A DNA stretch of 36,204 nt from an uncultured Neglectibacter sp. (GTDB taxonomy: Bacteria > Bacillota > Clostridia > Oscillospirales > Acutalibacteraceae). How positions within the stretch are numbered: position 1 is the first letter of the stretch; each line of letters begins with the position of its first letter. The notes beneath the pieces are model-generated. The model saw nothing but the letters and a program-made list of their open reading frames with translations. It did not search any database and was not told the DNA's origin. The stretch covers positions 1 through 36,204 of the forward strand of contig CANSKS010000027.1 in the NCBI GenBank assembly GCA_947647615.1. The letters are read 5' to 3'. Shown piece by piece: positions 14,369-23,303 of this stretch. A program made the position numbers and the translations under genes.

Positions 14369-15571
14369 ATGAAAAGCGAGAAAAAGAAAAGGGCAAAGAA
14401 AACCATGGTTTTCCTGCTGGCGTTGATGCTGGTGTGGATGGGGCTTCCCCTGCAGAAGGCCTCTGCCGCTTCCCAGGTGGTGTTTCACGACGTCCCGCAA
14501 AAGGCCTGGTATGCAGGAGCGGTGTATGCTCTGGTAAAAGAGGGCGTGGTAAGCGGGAAAAGCGCTGTGAGCTTCCAGCCCAACGGCCTGGTCACCCGGG
14601 CAGAGTTTTTGAAAATGCTGGCCTCTGTCGTTTTGACGCCGGAAGAAATAGCGGAATACAAGGAGCTTTCCATTTTTCAAGACGTTTCTTCCAACCAATG
14701 GTTCGCGCCCTATGTGAACTGGGGCTTCCAGGCGGGAATTGCCCAAGGGCATATGGAAGAGCTGTTTGCCCCGAAGGGGGTTGTCACCCGGGAAGAGGCG
14801 GCTGTTTTTATGACCCGCTTCGCGGATGCTTTTCCGTTAAAGGCTGTTTTAACGGAAGAGGAGGAAGAAAAATTATTTTCCGACGCCGGCAGCATTGCTC
14901 CTTGGGCGGAAGAGGGGGTATCCCGCTGCCAACGGTCCGGGATTTTATCCGGTTATGAAGACGGCAGCTTTCGGCCAAAATCCGAGACCACCCGGAAAGA
15001 GGCTGCGGTTTTGCTGTGCAGGCTGCTGGACCTTGCCCCTATGGAAGAAGATCAAATCCCCGTTCCGCCTCCGCCCAGCCCCGAAGAACAGGCCAGGGAA
15101 AAAATTTTGCAGCTGCAGAAGAAGTTCCCTCACGGCGCCTATTGGAACCTGATGGGCGTGGGAAGCCACAGTGGCAGGGAGGCTTGGGAAATCGTGACGA
15201 AAACGCCCTGTAACCACTGGATGTACGGTTCTTCCTACTGCAACTATTATTACGGGAAATCTTCCGTGCCGGTGATTGGAATCACGGAAAGCATACAATG
15301 CCTGGGGTTTGCCAGTATGCTCAGCGACCAGATTTTTGGAAAGGACGCGCCGGTGCGGGTGTTCTATGACTTCGATAAGCTCCGCATAGGGGACCAGATC
15401 CGCTTGACAAACGCGGAGCACTCCATGGTGGTCATAGAGAAGACGGGAGACCAGATTACCGTTGCAGAGGTAAATGCGGATTATTCCACCTGCAGGATCT
15501 CTTGGGGGCGGAAGCTTACCCGAAGGGAGCTGGCAAACTACGGCGGCGCTTTTTATATCACCCGGTATTGA
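14369..15571 (+). CDS. Exported SLH-domain protein with a papain-like C-terminal domain
   Basis: A 400-residue exported protein. Residues 1-33 form a signal peptide ending ASA. Three S-layer homology repeats follow (about 37-95, 101-160 and 168-222), which bind pyruvylated wall polymer. After a proline-rich hinge (230-238), the C-terminal domain has C311 in ESIQCLGFA, H351 in NAEHSMVV and N369 in AEVNAD, the order of a papain-like Cys-His-Asn site. I infer a wall-bound cysteine peptidase or amidase; similar uncharacterised domains occur in other Clostridia. The start at 14369 was chosen for the signal peptide and the upstream GGGGGG tract; a longer in-frame reading has no ribosome site. A serpin gene follows. 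Confidence 0.8.
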   Translation: MKSEKKKRAKKTMVFLLALMLVWMGLPLQKASAASQVVFHDVPQKAWYAGAVYALVKEGVVSGKSAVSFQPNGLVTRAEFLKMLASVVLTPEEIAEYKELSIFQDVSSNQWFAPYVNWGFQAGIAQGHMEELFAPKGVVTREEAAVFMTRFADAFPLKAVLTEEEEEKLFSDAGSIAPWAEEGVSRCQRSGILSGYEDGSFRPKSETTRKEAAVLLCRLLDLAPMEEDQIPVPPPPSPEEQAREKILQLQKKFPHGAYWNLMGVGSHSGREAWEIVTKTPCNHWMYGSSYCNYYYGKSSVPVIGITESIQCLGFASMLSDQIFGKDAPVRVFYDFDKLRIGDQIRLTNAEHSMVVIEKTGDQITVAEVNADYSTCRISWGRKLTRRELANYGGAFYITRY

Positions 15572-15700
15572 GATGCCAGGGCAGGCTGGAAAATTTTTTT
15601 AAAGCAGTGGGACAAAGCGTCCTCCTGGTTCGTATCTTAAACGAGAGGAAAAAACCAAGAGGGCCTTCGGGTTCTCCTTGTGGGAAAAGGAGAAGACAAA

Positions 15701-17134
15701 ATGAAACGGGTAAAAAAATATCTATGGGTGGCGCTTGCCATGCTTTTGGCGGTGCTTCCAACAGGATGCAGCGTGCCGGAACAGGGGCAGACTCTTCAAG
15801 CGGGAACATTGGCCGCTCCGGTGTACCCGGAAATGGCCCCTTACCCTGACGAGGCGGCCTATTATAACGAGGCCACCGGGGAATTCGATGGAGATGGCTA
15901 TGATAAGGTCTATAACGCCTGGCTGGAAGACGCCGCGGCCCGCAGGGAGCTGGCGAAGGAGCCTTCCCAGGGCATGACGGGCTTCTTTGAAAAAACCATC
16001 CCCCAGTTTCTTTCGGAAACAGAGGGAGGTAACCGGGTGTATTCCCCGGTAAACGTATACCTGGCATTGGCCATGCTGGCGGAAACTACCGGGGGCGAAA
16101 CCCGGGAAGAGCTTTTGGAGCTGCTGGGGGAAGAGAATGTGGAGGCGCTGCGTGCTCAAGCCCATACCCTGTGGGAGGAAAGCTTTTGGGACGATGGCAA
16201 GACCACCTGCCTTTTGGCAAATTCCCTGTGGCTGCAGGAGAACATCACCTATAAAAAACCTCTCCTGGACACTTTGGCGAAGGAATATTACGCTTCTTCC
16301 TTCCGGGGAAGCCTGGGCAGCGACGAGATGAACGAGGCCTTGCGAAGCTGGATTAACGAGCAGACCAAGGGCCTGCTGGAAAAACAGGCAGAGGGATTAG
16401 AGCTGTCTCCGGAGACGGTTTTGGCCCTGGTGTCCACCTTGTATTACAAGGCAAATTGGCACGATTCCTTTTCGGAGGCAGGTACCCGGCCCCAACCCTT
16501 CTACGAGAAGGACGGGAAAACAGAAAAAGGGATTTGCGATTTCATGCATAGCACCGAAGCGGGAACCTACTATTGGGGTGAAAATTTTTCCGCTATGGCC
16601 AAGGGTTTGGGAGAAGGGGAAGGCGGCATGTTGTTCTTGCTGCCGGATGAGGGCGTAACTCCCGAAGAGCTTTTGGAAGATCAGGAGGTTGTGAGCTTCC
16701 TGCTTTCCCAAGATCGTTCGGAAGAAAATTGGCCGGACCAGCAGTGGACCGAAATCAACCTGGCACTGCCCAAATTCGACGTGGTTTCCGATATCGACCT
16801 CATCTCTTACCTGGAGAACTTGGGCATACACAAGGCATTTGATTGGTTGGGCTCCGATTTCACCCCCCTTACCGACGAGGTAAAAGAGCTCTATGTTTCC
16901 CAGGTGCAGCACGCCGCCCGGGTGAAGGTGGACGAAGAGGGCTGTGAGGCCGCCGCCTATACCGTGATAGCGGTAGAATGCGGAGCTGCTGCCCCGGCAG
17001 ATGAGCCTATCGATTTTGTGTTGGACCGCCCCTTCCTGTTTGCCATCACCGGAAGCACCGGCCTGCCCCTGTTTGTGGGTGTGGTAAACGAGCCTGTAGC
17101 CGCTATGTCAGAGTCGCCCTTGCGCGTGGAATAA
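15701..17134 (+). CDS. Serpin family protease inhibitor, predicted lipoprotein
   Basis: A 477-residue serpin. The N-terminus has a basic stretch, a hydrophobic core and PTGC23, a fair lipobox, so it is probably anchored outside the membrane. After a spacer of about 80 residues comes the serpin fold with VYSPVNVYLALAML, NSLWLQ and the C-terminal DRPFLFAI block. The reactive loop hinge is EEGCEAAAY (412-420); small residues at P12-P10 indicate an inhibitory type. Counting from G414 as P15, P1 is G428, preceded by C427. Cys415 at P14, normally Thr or Ser, is unusual. AAAAGGAGAAGACAAA precedes the ATG at 15701; an upstream GTG has no site. The target protease is unknown. Confidence 0.93.
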   Translation: MKRVKKYLWVALAMLLAVLPTGCSVPEQGQTLQAGTLAAPVYPEMAPYPDEAAYYNEATGEFDGDGYDKVYNAWLEDAAARRELAKEPSQGMTGFFEKTIPQFLSETEGGNRVYSPVNVYLALAMLAETTGGETREELLELLGEENVEALRAQAHTLWEESFWDDGKTTCLLANSLWLQENITYKKPLLDTLAKEYYASSFRGSLGSDEMNEALRSWINEQTKGLLEKQAEGLELSPETVLALVSTLYYKANWHDSFSEAGTRPQPFYEKDGKTEKGICDFMHSTEAGTYYWGENFSAMAKGLGEGEGGMLFLLPDEGVTPEELLEDQEVVSFLLSQDRSEENWPDQQWTEINLALPKFDVVSDIDLISYLENLGIHKAFDWLGSDFTPLTDEVKELYVSQVQHAARVKVDEEGCEAAAYTVIAVECGAAAPADEPIDFVLDRPFLFAITGSTGLPLFVGVVNEPVAAMSESPLRVE

Positions 17135-17160
17135 CAGGAAAAATCCGCAAAAAATAAGGC

Positions 17161-17231
17161 GCCGCATTTCTTGCGGCACCTCCTCAAAAAAATGCCTGCA
17201 GGCCATGAAATATGGCTTTCAGGCGTTTTTT
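17161..17231. terminator. Bidirectional terminator between the serpin and the alcohol dehydrogenase
   Basis: A small GCCGCA/TGCGGC stem (17161-17177) is followed by a larger one in which GCCTG and GCCAT (17194-17206) pair with ATGGC and CAGGC (17212-17224). The larger stem is flanked by A- and T-runs, so it serves both convergent genes. Confidence 0.8.
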
Positions 17232-17264
17232 GTGTTTTTTGAACCGGCGGTTTTGTGCACCAAA

Positions 17265-18440
17265 TCACCGGGCCCTGCGGTAAATTTCGGCCATGTCCTT
17301 TTCGCAAAGGGATTTAAAGCTGCCAATGCTGCGGCCCCCAAAGGCGCATTTATGGGCCAGCTCTGTGACCTGCTCTTCCGTGACATGCAGCCCCAGCTCC
17401 GTGAGGCTGGTGGGCATGCGGATAGAACGGAAAAAGCTTTCCATGGCCGTAATCCCTTTTTCTCCGGTTTCGGCAGGGCTGCTGCCTGGGGAAAAGCAGA
17501 ACACCTGGCAGGCAAACCGGGCAAAGCGTTCCGGCTTCTCTTCCAGCACATACCGGGCCCAGGTACCCCAAATGGAAGCCAGCCCGGCGCCGTGGGCCAC
17601 GTCAAACATGCCGCTGAGCTCGTGCTCCAGCTGGTGGCAGGCCCAATCGCCCTTAGGGCCGCCGCAGTTCATTAGACCGTTGTGGGAAAGGCTCCCTGCC
17701 CACATGATTTCTGCCCTGGCCTGGTAGTTCGTAGGGTCTTCCCACAGGATATGGGCGTTTTTAATTACTGTGCGAAGGAGGCTCTCCGCCATGGCGTCGG
17801 TAAGTTCCAGGGTGGTTTCCGTGACAAAGTAGCGCTCCATGGTGTGCATCATAATGTCCACAATGCCGCTGGCGGTTTGGTAGGGCGGCAAGGTATAGGT
17901 GAGTTCCGGGTCCATTACCGCGAACCTGCACCGGCAGAAAGGGCTATTGTAGCCTCTCTTTATGCTGCCTTCTTCCTTGGTGATCACGCTGGAATCGCTC
18001 ATTTCGCTGCCCGCGGCGGCTATGGTGAGCACGCAGCCGATGGGCAGGCAGCCCACAGCCTCCCGCTTCTTGTCGTACAGTTCCCAGACGTCAAAGGGGT
18101 TGGCCATGCCGTAACCAATGGCCTTTGCGGAATCGATCACGCTGCCCCCGCCCACGGCCAGCAGGAAATCTACCTGCTCTTTCCGGCAAAGCTCAATGCC
18201 CTCATAAACCAGGGAAAGCCTGGGGTTGGGCACCACGCCGCCCAAGGTGATGTAGGGAATCCCCGCTTCTTCCAAAGAAGCGCATATCTTGTCTAAAACT
18301 CCGCTGTTCCTGGCGCTTTTGCCTCCAAAATGGACCAAGACCTTTTTTGCTCCCTGTTCCTTGAGCAGCTGGCCGGTCTGGGCCGTCACACCTTGGCCAA
18401 ATATTACCTTGGTGGGTGCTTGGTAAATAAAATTCGTCAT
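17265..18440 (-). CDS. Iron-containing alcohol dehydrogenase
   Basis: A 391-residue group III (iron-dependent) alcohol dehydrogenase, close to the butanol dehydrogenase BdhA/YugJ branch. The nucleotide-binding signature is AVGGGSVIDSAKAIG (about 95-109). Metal ligands are visible as D and H in GIVDIMMHTMERYF and the two His in HQLEHELSGMFDVAHGAG. It probably reduces aldehydes to alcohols with NAD(P)H in fermentation; the substrate is unknown. GAGGAGGGAGTAGT precedes the ATG. It is monocistronic, with its own promoter, a palindrome in its leader and a terminator after it. Confidence 0.94.
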   Translation of the reverse strand: MTNFIYQAPTKVIFGQGVTAQTGQLLKEQGAKKVLVHFGGKSARNSGVLDKICASLEEAGIPYITLGGVVPNPRLSLVYEGIELCRKEQVDFLLAVGGGSVIDSAKAIGYGMANPFDVWELYDKKREAVGCLPIGCVLTIAAAGSEMSDSSVITKEEGSIKRGYNSPFCRCRFAVMDPELTYTLPPYQTASGIVDIMMHTMERYFVTETTLELTDAMAESLLRTVIKNAHILWEDPTNYQARAEIMWAGSLSHNGLMNCGGPKGDWACHQLEHELSGMFDVAHGAGLASIWGTWARYVLEEKPERFARFACQVFCFSPGSSPAETGEKGITAMESFFRSIRMPTSLTELGLHVTEEQVTELAHKCAFGGRSIGSFKSLCEKDMAEIYRRAR

Positions 18441-18454
18441 ACTACTCCCTCCTC

Positions 18455-18468
18455 TTTTACCGGTAAAA
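18455..18468. promoter_or_regulatory. Palindrome in the alcohol dehydrogenase leader
   Basis: TTTTACCGGTAAAA is a perfect 14-bp palindrome between the -10 element and the ribosome site of the minus-strand gene. Its position suits a repressor operator; the binder is unknown. Confidence 0.4.
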
Positions 18469-18487
18469 TGTCAGTTTTTCTTCTTCG

Positions 18488-18516
18488 ATTTTAGCATATC
18501 GAGGTCCGGGTGTCCA
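18488..18516 (-). promoter_or_regulatory. Sigma-A promoter of the alcohol dehydrogenase
   Basis: On the minus strand, TGGACA (18516-18511), a 17-bp spacer and TAAAAT (18493-18488). Confidence 0.5.
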
Positions 18517-18573
18517 CTGTTTTCTGGCTGGCTGCGGAGAAGTGATTTCTTGGAAGGAAAAGGGGGGAAGAAC

Positions 18574-18602
18574 TTGATATTTTAGAAAGTTCAGTGTATA
18601 CT
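18574..18602 (+). promoter_or_regulatory. Sigma-A promoter of the MIF-family gene
   Basis: TTGATA (18574-18579), a 17-bp spacer and TATACT (18597-18602), about 60 bp before the start codon. Confidence 0.6.
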
Positions 18603-18662
18603 TTTATCAAAGAGAAGCACCCAGGGCGAATTATGCGCCTTGTAAAGAAAGGATGAAGAACC

Positions 18663-18989
18663 ATGCCGTTTATCGACGTGAAAGTGAGCTGCGGGCTGGA
18701 GGTTTCCAAAGAAGAAAAGCTGAAGGCGGAATTGGGTAAGGCCATTGGGCTAATTCCCGGGAAAAGCGAGGGAAGTCTCATGATCCAGTTTACGGACCAT
18801 TGCCGCCTGTGGTTTGCCGGGCAGCAGGATGGCCCCATTGCGTTTCTCAACGTAATGGTATATGGCACCGTCTCCAGGGAAGGCTGTGAAAAATTTAAAA
18901 ACGCTGTGATCCCTTTGTTCCAACAGGAGCTGGGTGCAAAGCGTGTTTACTTAAAATTCGAGGAGGTTCCGAACTGGTTTTGGAACTGA
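18663..18989 (+). CDS. MIF-family tautomerase homologue
   Basis: A 108-residue member of the macrophage migration inhibitory factor/phenylpyruvate tautomerase family. Pro2, which becomes the catalytic N-terminal proline after Met removal, is present in MPFIDVKVS. IPGKSEGSLMIQF matches the MIF lysine segment, and the C-terminus NWFWN matches the bacterial MIF tail. It has no signal peptide. Free-living and gut bacteria carry such proteins as small tautomerases; a host-directed role is possible but unsupported here. AAAGGATGAAGAACC precedes the ATG. Its own promoter lies upstream and a strong terminator downstream. Confidence 0.88.
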   Translation: MPFIDVKVSCGLEVSKEEKLKAELGKAIGLIPGKSEGSLMIQFTDHCRLWFAGQQDGPIAFLNVMVYGTVSREGCEKFKNAVIPLFQQELGAKRVYLKFEEVPNWFWN

Positions 18990-18999
18990 TCGGTTCTTG

Positions 19000-19032
19000 G
19001 CGCGCATAGGAAAATGGTATGCGCGCTTTTTT
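19000..19032 (+). terminator. Terminator between the MIF homologue and purE
   Basis: GCGCGCAT (19000-19007) pairs with ATGCGCGC (19019-19026), followed by TTTTTTC. No purine riboswitch was recognised here, and the purE promoter was not found. Confidence 0.85.
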
Positions 19033-19070
19033 CTTCCAAAAATGTTTTGACTATGGAAAGGCGGTTTAAA

Positions 19071-19571
19071 ATGGGTAAAAAAGTAGCGGTTATTATGGGC
19101 AGCGACAGCGATTTCCCGGTAGTAGCGCCCGCCATCAAAAAGCTAAAGGCTTTTGGCGTGGAGGTAGAAGTCCGGGTAATGTCGGCCCATCGCACGCCGG
19201 AGGCGGCTGCGGAGTTTTCCAAGAAAGCGAAGGAAGAGGGTTTCGCGGTGATTATTGCGGCTGCGGGAAAGGCGGCGCATTTAGCCGGCGTGCTGGCGGC
19301 CCATACCACCTTGCCGGTGGTTGGAATTCCGGTGAAGTCTTCTACGCTGGATGGGCTGGACGCTCTTTTGGCCACTGCGCAAATGCCCTCTGGTATTCCT
19401 GTGGCTACGGTTGCCATTGACGGGGCGGAAAACGCGGCTATCCTGGCAATACAAATGCTGGCCCTTTCCGACGCCGTTTTGGCGGAAAAGCTTTCCGCTA
19501 TGAAGGCGGAAATGGCAGAGGGCGTTGCTAAAAAGAATGAAGCGCTGCAGGCCAGGATCGCGGAGCTGTAA
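19071..19571 (+). CDS. purE: 5-(carboxyamino)imidazole ribonucleotide mutase
   Basis: A 166-residue PurE, which rearranges N5-CAIR to CAIR in purine synthesis. Signatures are MGSDSD (near residue 9), MSAHRTP, AGKAAHLAG and QMPSGIPVATV. Length and motifs fit the class I bacterial enzyme that needs a PurK partner; purK is not in the window. The start at 19071 is preceded by AAAGGCGG and gives the family N-terminus; a 19-residue upstream extension reads through the terminator and is discarded. The peptidase gene follows after 22 bp. Confidence 0.96.
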   Translation: MGKKVAVIMGSDSDFPVVAPAIKKLKAFGVEVEVRVMSAHRTPEAAAEFSKKAKEEGFAVIIAAAGKAAHLAGVLAAHTTLPVVGIPVKSSTLDGLDALLATAQMPSGIPVATVAIDGAENAAILAIQMLALSDAVLAEKLSAMKAEMAEGVAKKNEALQARIAEL

Positions 19572-19593
19572 ACGAAGAAAGGAACCGGAAGCC

Positions 19594-20823
19594 ATGAAAA
19601 AGACCTTGTTGAGAAAATATGCGCGGCTTGCCGTCAAAACCGGAGTCAACCTGAAAAAGGGCCAGGGCTGTGTGATTTTTGCGGAGGCGGAGCAGCATGC
19701 TTTTGCCGAACTGGTGGCGGAAGAAGCCTACCGGGCCGGGGCCAAATGGGTGAACGTGAATTGGCAGGACCAGGCCGTTACAAAGCTGCGTTACCGCTAT
19801 GAGAGCCTCACTCAGCTTTCCAGGGTGGAAGAGTGGGAAAAAGCGAAGCAGCAGTATTTTGTAGATACGTTACCTGCCTTTGTGCACATCGTTTCCGCCG
19901 ACCCGGACGGGCTCAGGGGCGTAAATGTAGAGAAGATGCAAAAGGCCGGAGCGGCTTGCGGAAAAGTGTTAAAGCCCTACCGGGAGGCCATGGACAATAA
20001 GCGCCAGTGGACCATTATCGCGGTGCCCTCCCCCAAATGGGCCCAAAAGGTGTTCCCCGGCGAACGTACCAGCACGGCGGTGGAAAAGCTGTGGGAAGTC
20101 ATTTTGAAAACCGTTCGTGTAACGGAAGAAAACGATTCTGTGGCAGAGTGGGAGGCCCATAACCGGGCACTGGAAGAGAAATGCCGGAAGCTCAACGAGC
20201 TTCAACTGGACCGTCTCCATTACGAGAGCCCCAACGGGACCGATTTCACCTGCTGGCTTATCCCAAAGGCCCGGTGGCATGGAGGCGGCGACGTTCTGCA
20301 GGACGGTACCTTTTATAACCCCAACATGCCTACGGAGGAGGCCTTTATTTCCCCTTGGAAGGGAAAATGTGAGGGTACTTTGGTGGCTACCCTGCCTCTT
20401 TCTTACCAGGGGAACCTCATCGATGGGTTTTCTGTGACTTTTGAAAAGGGGCGGGCGGTTTCCTGCAAAGCGGAGCAGGGAGAGGAACTGCTCAAACAGC
20501 TCCTGGAGGTAGATGAAGGGGCATCCATGCTGGGTGAGCTGGCCCTGGTGCCTCACGATTCCCCTATCTCCCAATCCGGCATTTTATTTTATAACACTTT
20601 GTTCGATGAAAACGCTGCTTGCCATGTGGCTTTGGGGAGAGGGTTCCCCGAAACTATAGAAGGCTACGAGGCCATGTCCAACGAAGAACTCAAGGAGCTG
20701 GGCGTCAACGATTCCGTCGTTCATGTAGATTTTATGGTGGGCTCCGGTATGCTCAATATTACCGGCTATACCAGAGACGGGAAAGAAGTGGCCGTTTTCC
20801 GCAACGGCGGCTGGGCTCTTTGA
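19594..20823 (+). CDS. M29 family aminopeptidase
   Basis: A 409-residue metallopeptidase of the M29 (AmpS/PepS/AmpII) family, usually about 410 residues. Likely metal ligands are Glu in NMPTEEAF, Glu in the following strand, His in CHVALGRGF and His-x-Asp in VVHVDFMVGS. It trims N-terminal residues from peptides in the cytoplasm. AAAGGAACCGGAAGCC precedes the ATG at 19594. It sits between purE and purM, an unusual insertion, and is probably co-transcribed with purE, although it has no direct role in purine synthesis. Confidence 0.92.
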   Translation: MKKTLLRKYARLAVKTGVNLKKGQGCVIFAEAEQHAFAELVAEEAYRAGAKWVNVNWQDQAVTKLRYRYESLTQLSRVEEWEKAKQQYFVDTLPAFVHIVSADPDGLRGVNVEKMQKAGAACGKVLKPYREAMDNKRQWTIIAVPSPKWAQKVFPGERTSTAVEKLWEVILKTVRVTEENDSVAEWEAHNRALEEKCRKLNELQLDRLHYESPNGTDFTCWLIPKARWHGGGDVLQDGTFYNPNMPTEEAFISPWKGKCEGTLVATLPLSYQGNLIDGFSVTFEKGRAVSCKAEQGEELLKQLLEVDEGASMLGELALVPHDSPISQSGILFYNTLFDENAACHVALGRGFPETIEGYEAMSNEELKELGVNDSVVHVDFMVGSGMLNITGYTRDGKEVAVFRNGGWAL

Positions 20824-20895
20824 TCCGGTCGGGAAACGTCTGCCCTTGGCGTGATAGGGCAAAACTATTTACATGTGGGAAAGGAGAATTCCTTT

Positions 20896-21936
20896 ATGAA
20901 GAGTTTCAGCGACAGTTATAAGGCCGCGGGAGTGGATGTGACGGCAGGGTACCGTTCTGTGGAGTTGATGAAGAGCCACGTGGCCCGCACCAAAATTCCC
21001 GGGGTAGTTTCCGGAATAGGCGGGTTTGGCGGCTTATTCCAGCCGGATTTTTCCGGCATGAAGGAACCTGTTTTGGTTTCCGGAACCGACGGCGTAGGCA
21101 CAAAGCTCAAGCTGGCCATGTTAATGGATAAGCACGATACCATTGGCATTGACGCGGTGGCCATGTGCGTCAACGATGTGATTTGCTGCGGCGCAAAGCC
21201 TTTGTTTTTCCTGGATTATATTGCCTGCGGCCGGAACTTCCCCGAAAAGGTGGCGCAGATCGTGGCCGGTGTGGCAGAGGGCTGCGTTCAGGCCGGATGC
21301 GCCTTAATTGGGGGAGAAACGGCGGAGCACCCGGGTATGATGGCGGAAGAGGACTACGACCTGGCCGGTTTTACCGTGGCCGCGGTAGACCGGGAAAAGG
21401 TGATTGACGGCTCTCAAATGAAGCCGGGCGACGTTTTGCTGGGCCTTGCATCCTCCGGCGTTCACTCCAATGGGTTTTCCCTGGTACGGAAGGTCTTCGG
21501 GATCGATACCGAAGCGGGCGTGCTGGACAAATATTGTGAAGAATTGGGCGGCACCTTGGGCGAAACCTTGCTGACGCCTACCAAAATTTATGTGAAGCCG
21601 GTACTGGCTGCCATAGAGGCGGCGGAGGTGCATGGGATCTCCCATATCACGGGCGGCGGGTTTTACGAAAACATTCCGCGTATGCTGGGGCAGGGCCTTA
21701 CGGCGAAAATTAAGCGGAACGCCGTACCAAAGCTTCCCATTTTTGATTTACTGATGCAAAAGGGGAATATTCCGGAGCGGGACATGTACAACACCTTTAA
21801 CATGGGAATTGGCATTTGCATGGCGGTTTCGGCCGAAACTGCCCAGGCTGCCCTTCGCGCCCTGAAGGAGGCCGGCGAAGAGGCCGCTGTGATCGGCGAA
21901 GTGGCGGCCGGCGAAGAGGGGGTTTTGCTGTGCTGA
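20896..21936 (+). CDS. purM: Phosphoribosylformylglycinamidine cyclo-ligase (AIR synthetase)
   Basis: A 346-residue enzyme of normal length that closes the imidazole ring using ATP. Signatures are [13 protein letters not shown] (about 62-74), [11 protein letters not shown] and [12 protein letters not shown], with [13 protein letters not shown] toward the C-terminus. GGGAAAGGAG precedes the ATG at 20896. A TGCCCT/AGGGCA inverted repeat lies in the gap before it. It overlaps purN by 7 bp, so translation is coupled. Confidence 0.97.
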   Translation: MKSFSDSYKAAGVDVTAGYRSVELMKSHVARTKIPGVVSGIGGFGGLFQPDFSGMKEPVLVSGTDGVGTKLKLAMLMDKHDTIGIDAVAMCVNDVICCGAKPLFFLDYIACGRNFPEKVAQIVAGVAEGCVQAGCALIGGETAEHPGMMAEEDYDLAGFTVAAVDREKVIDGSQMKPGDVLLGLASSGVHSNGFSLVRKVFGIDTEAGVLDKYCEELGGTLGETLLTPTKIYVKPVLAAIEAAEVHGISHITGGGFYENIPRMLGQGLTAKIKRNAVPKLPIFDLLMQKGNIPERDMYNTFNMGIGICMAVSAETAQAALRALKEAGEEAAVIGEVAAGEEGVLLC

Positions 21937-22568
21937 ATATCGGCGTCCTTATTTCTGGCGGCGGCACCAATCTGCAAAAGCTCATCGACGCCCAACAGGC
22001 GGGAAAAATACAGGGAGGTGCCATCCGGTTGGTGATCTCCAGCAAGGAAGATGCCTACGGGCTGGAACGGGCCAAAAAGGCGGGAATTGAGGCGGTGGCT
22101 CTTTGCCGCAAGGAATACCCCGACGTAGAGTCTTACAGCCAGGCATTGGTGAGCGCTTTGCGGGAACGGGACATTGGCCTGGTAGTGCTGGCGGGCTTTT
22201 TAACCATTACCAGCAACAGCTTTGTAGAGGCTTTCCCAAACCGCATTTTAAATGTGCATCCCGCCCTGCTTCCCGCCTTTGGGGGAAAGGGGTATTACGG
22301 CCTTCATGTTCACGAGGCCGTGCTGCAGCGGGGCGTAAAGGTAACCGGCGCTACAGTCCATTTTGTGAATGAAGTTTGCGACGGCGGCCCCATCATTTTG
22401 CAGAAGCCCGTGGAAGTGCGGGAGGGGGACACTCCGGAGATTCTGCAAAAGCGAGTGATGGAGGAAGCGGAATGGAAGCTTCTGCCGGAAGCGGTAGACC
22501 TTTTTTGCCGTGGAAAGTTAAAACTGGAAAATAATATTGTGCATATAACAGACGAGAACGCGGAATAG
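21930..22568 (+). CDS. purN: Phosphoribosylglycinamide formyltransferase
   Basis: A 212-residue folate-dependent GAR transformylase. The N-terminal phosphate loop is [12 protein letters not shown], and the catalytic Asn-His-Asp set is seen in the [14 protein letters not shown] segment and the later VCDGGPII. I chose a GTG start at 21930, inside the last purM codons, with GAAGAGGGGG upstream, because it gives the family N-terminus; the longer in-frame reading lies inside purM. Confidence 0.95.
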   Translation: MLNIGVLISGGGTNLQKLIDAQQAGKIQGGAIRLVISSKEDAYGLERAKKAGIEAVALCRKEYPDVESYSQALVSALRERDIGLVVLAGFLTITSNSFVEAFPNRILNVHPALLPAFGGKGYYGLHVHEAVLQRGVKVTGATVHFVNEVCDGGPIILQKPVEVREGDTPEILQKRVMEEAEWKLLPEAVDLFCRGKLKLENNIVHITDENAE

Positions 22569-22579
22569 GGGGAACTTTT

Positions 22580-23290
22580 ATGAAAGCCATTGATATCACG
22601 CAAAACCTGAAGGGAAATTCTTACCCTGGCCGGGGCATTGTGATCGGAAAGAGCGAAGATGGGAAATCTGCCGTTACGGCCTATTTTATCATGGGCCGCA
22701 GCGTCAACAGCCGCAACCGTGTGTTTGAAGCGGTGGACGATGGGCTGCGCACCAAGGCCTTTGACCCCGCAAAGCTTTCCGACCCTTCCCTTGTGATCTA
22801 TTTCCCGGTGCGGGTGCTGGGGAACCATGTCATTGTCACCAACGGCGACCAGACCGATACCATTTACGAATTCCTGCAAAAGGGCGGCACCTTTGAAGAG
22901 GCCCTTCGAACTAGGACTTTTGAACCCGACCCGCCTCTGTACACTCCCCGCATTTCCGGGTTGATTACCCTGGGAAAGGAAGATTTTACTTACCAGCTTT
23001 CCATTTTGAAAAGCACCAACGGCGACCCCGGCGGGGTACAACGGTTCTTTTTCGATTATCAGTCTCTTCCCGGCCTTGGGCATTTCCTGCATACCTATAA
23101 GTGTGATGGTGACCCTGTGCCCTCTTTTGAAGGGGAGCCCACGCCGGTAAAGATTTCCGGGGATATCGGCCAGTTCACAGATGCCCTGTGGACAAACCTC
23201 AACGAAGCCAATAAAGTTTCCCTGTTTGTGCGGTATATCAACCTGGAAACCGGAGAAGCCGAAACTAGAATCGTCAATAAAAATATGTAA
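22580..23290 (+). CDS. purO: IMP cyclohydrolase, stand-alone PurO-type
   Basis: A 236-residue protein of the IMP cyclohydrolase family first known from archaea (PurO), which closes FAICAR to IMP. The N-terminal NLKGNSYPGRGIVIG and internal AYFIMGRSVNSRNR fit that family, with no similarity to the MGS-like N-terminal domain of PurH. The following gene supplies only the transformylase half, so the last two steps are split between two proteins, as in other Clostridia. It starts 11 bp after purN with GGGGGAACTTTT before the ATG. Confidence 0.92.
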   Translation: MKAIDITQNLKGNSYPGRGIVIGKSEDGKSAVTAYFIMGRSVNSRNRVFEAVDDGLRTKAFDPAKLSDPSLVIYFPVRVLGNHVIVTNGDQTDTIYEFLQKGGTFEEALRTRTFEPDPPLYTPRISGLITLGKEDFTYQLSILKSTNGDPGGVQRFFFDYQSLPGLGHFLHTYKCDGDPVPSFEGEPTPVKISGDIGQFTDALWTNLNEANKVSLFVRYINLETGEAETRIVNKNM

Positions 23291-23303
23291 AGGAGCGCTT
23301 ATT

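Noticed and set aside
18990..19070. A purine riboswitch before purE
   Set aside because: The gap holds a plain terminator and is too short for the aptamer plus expression platform.
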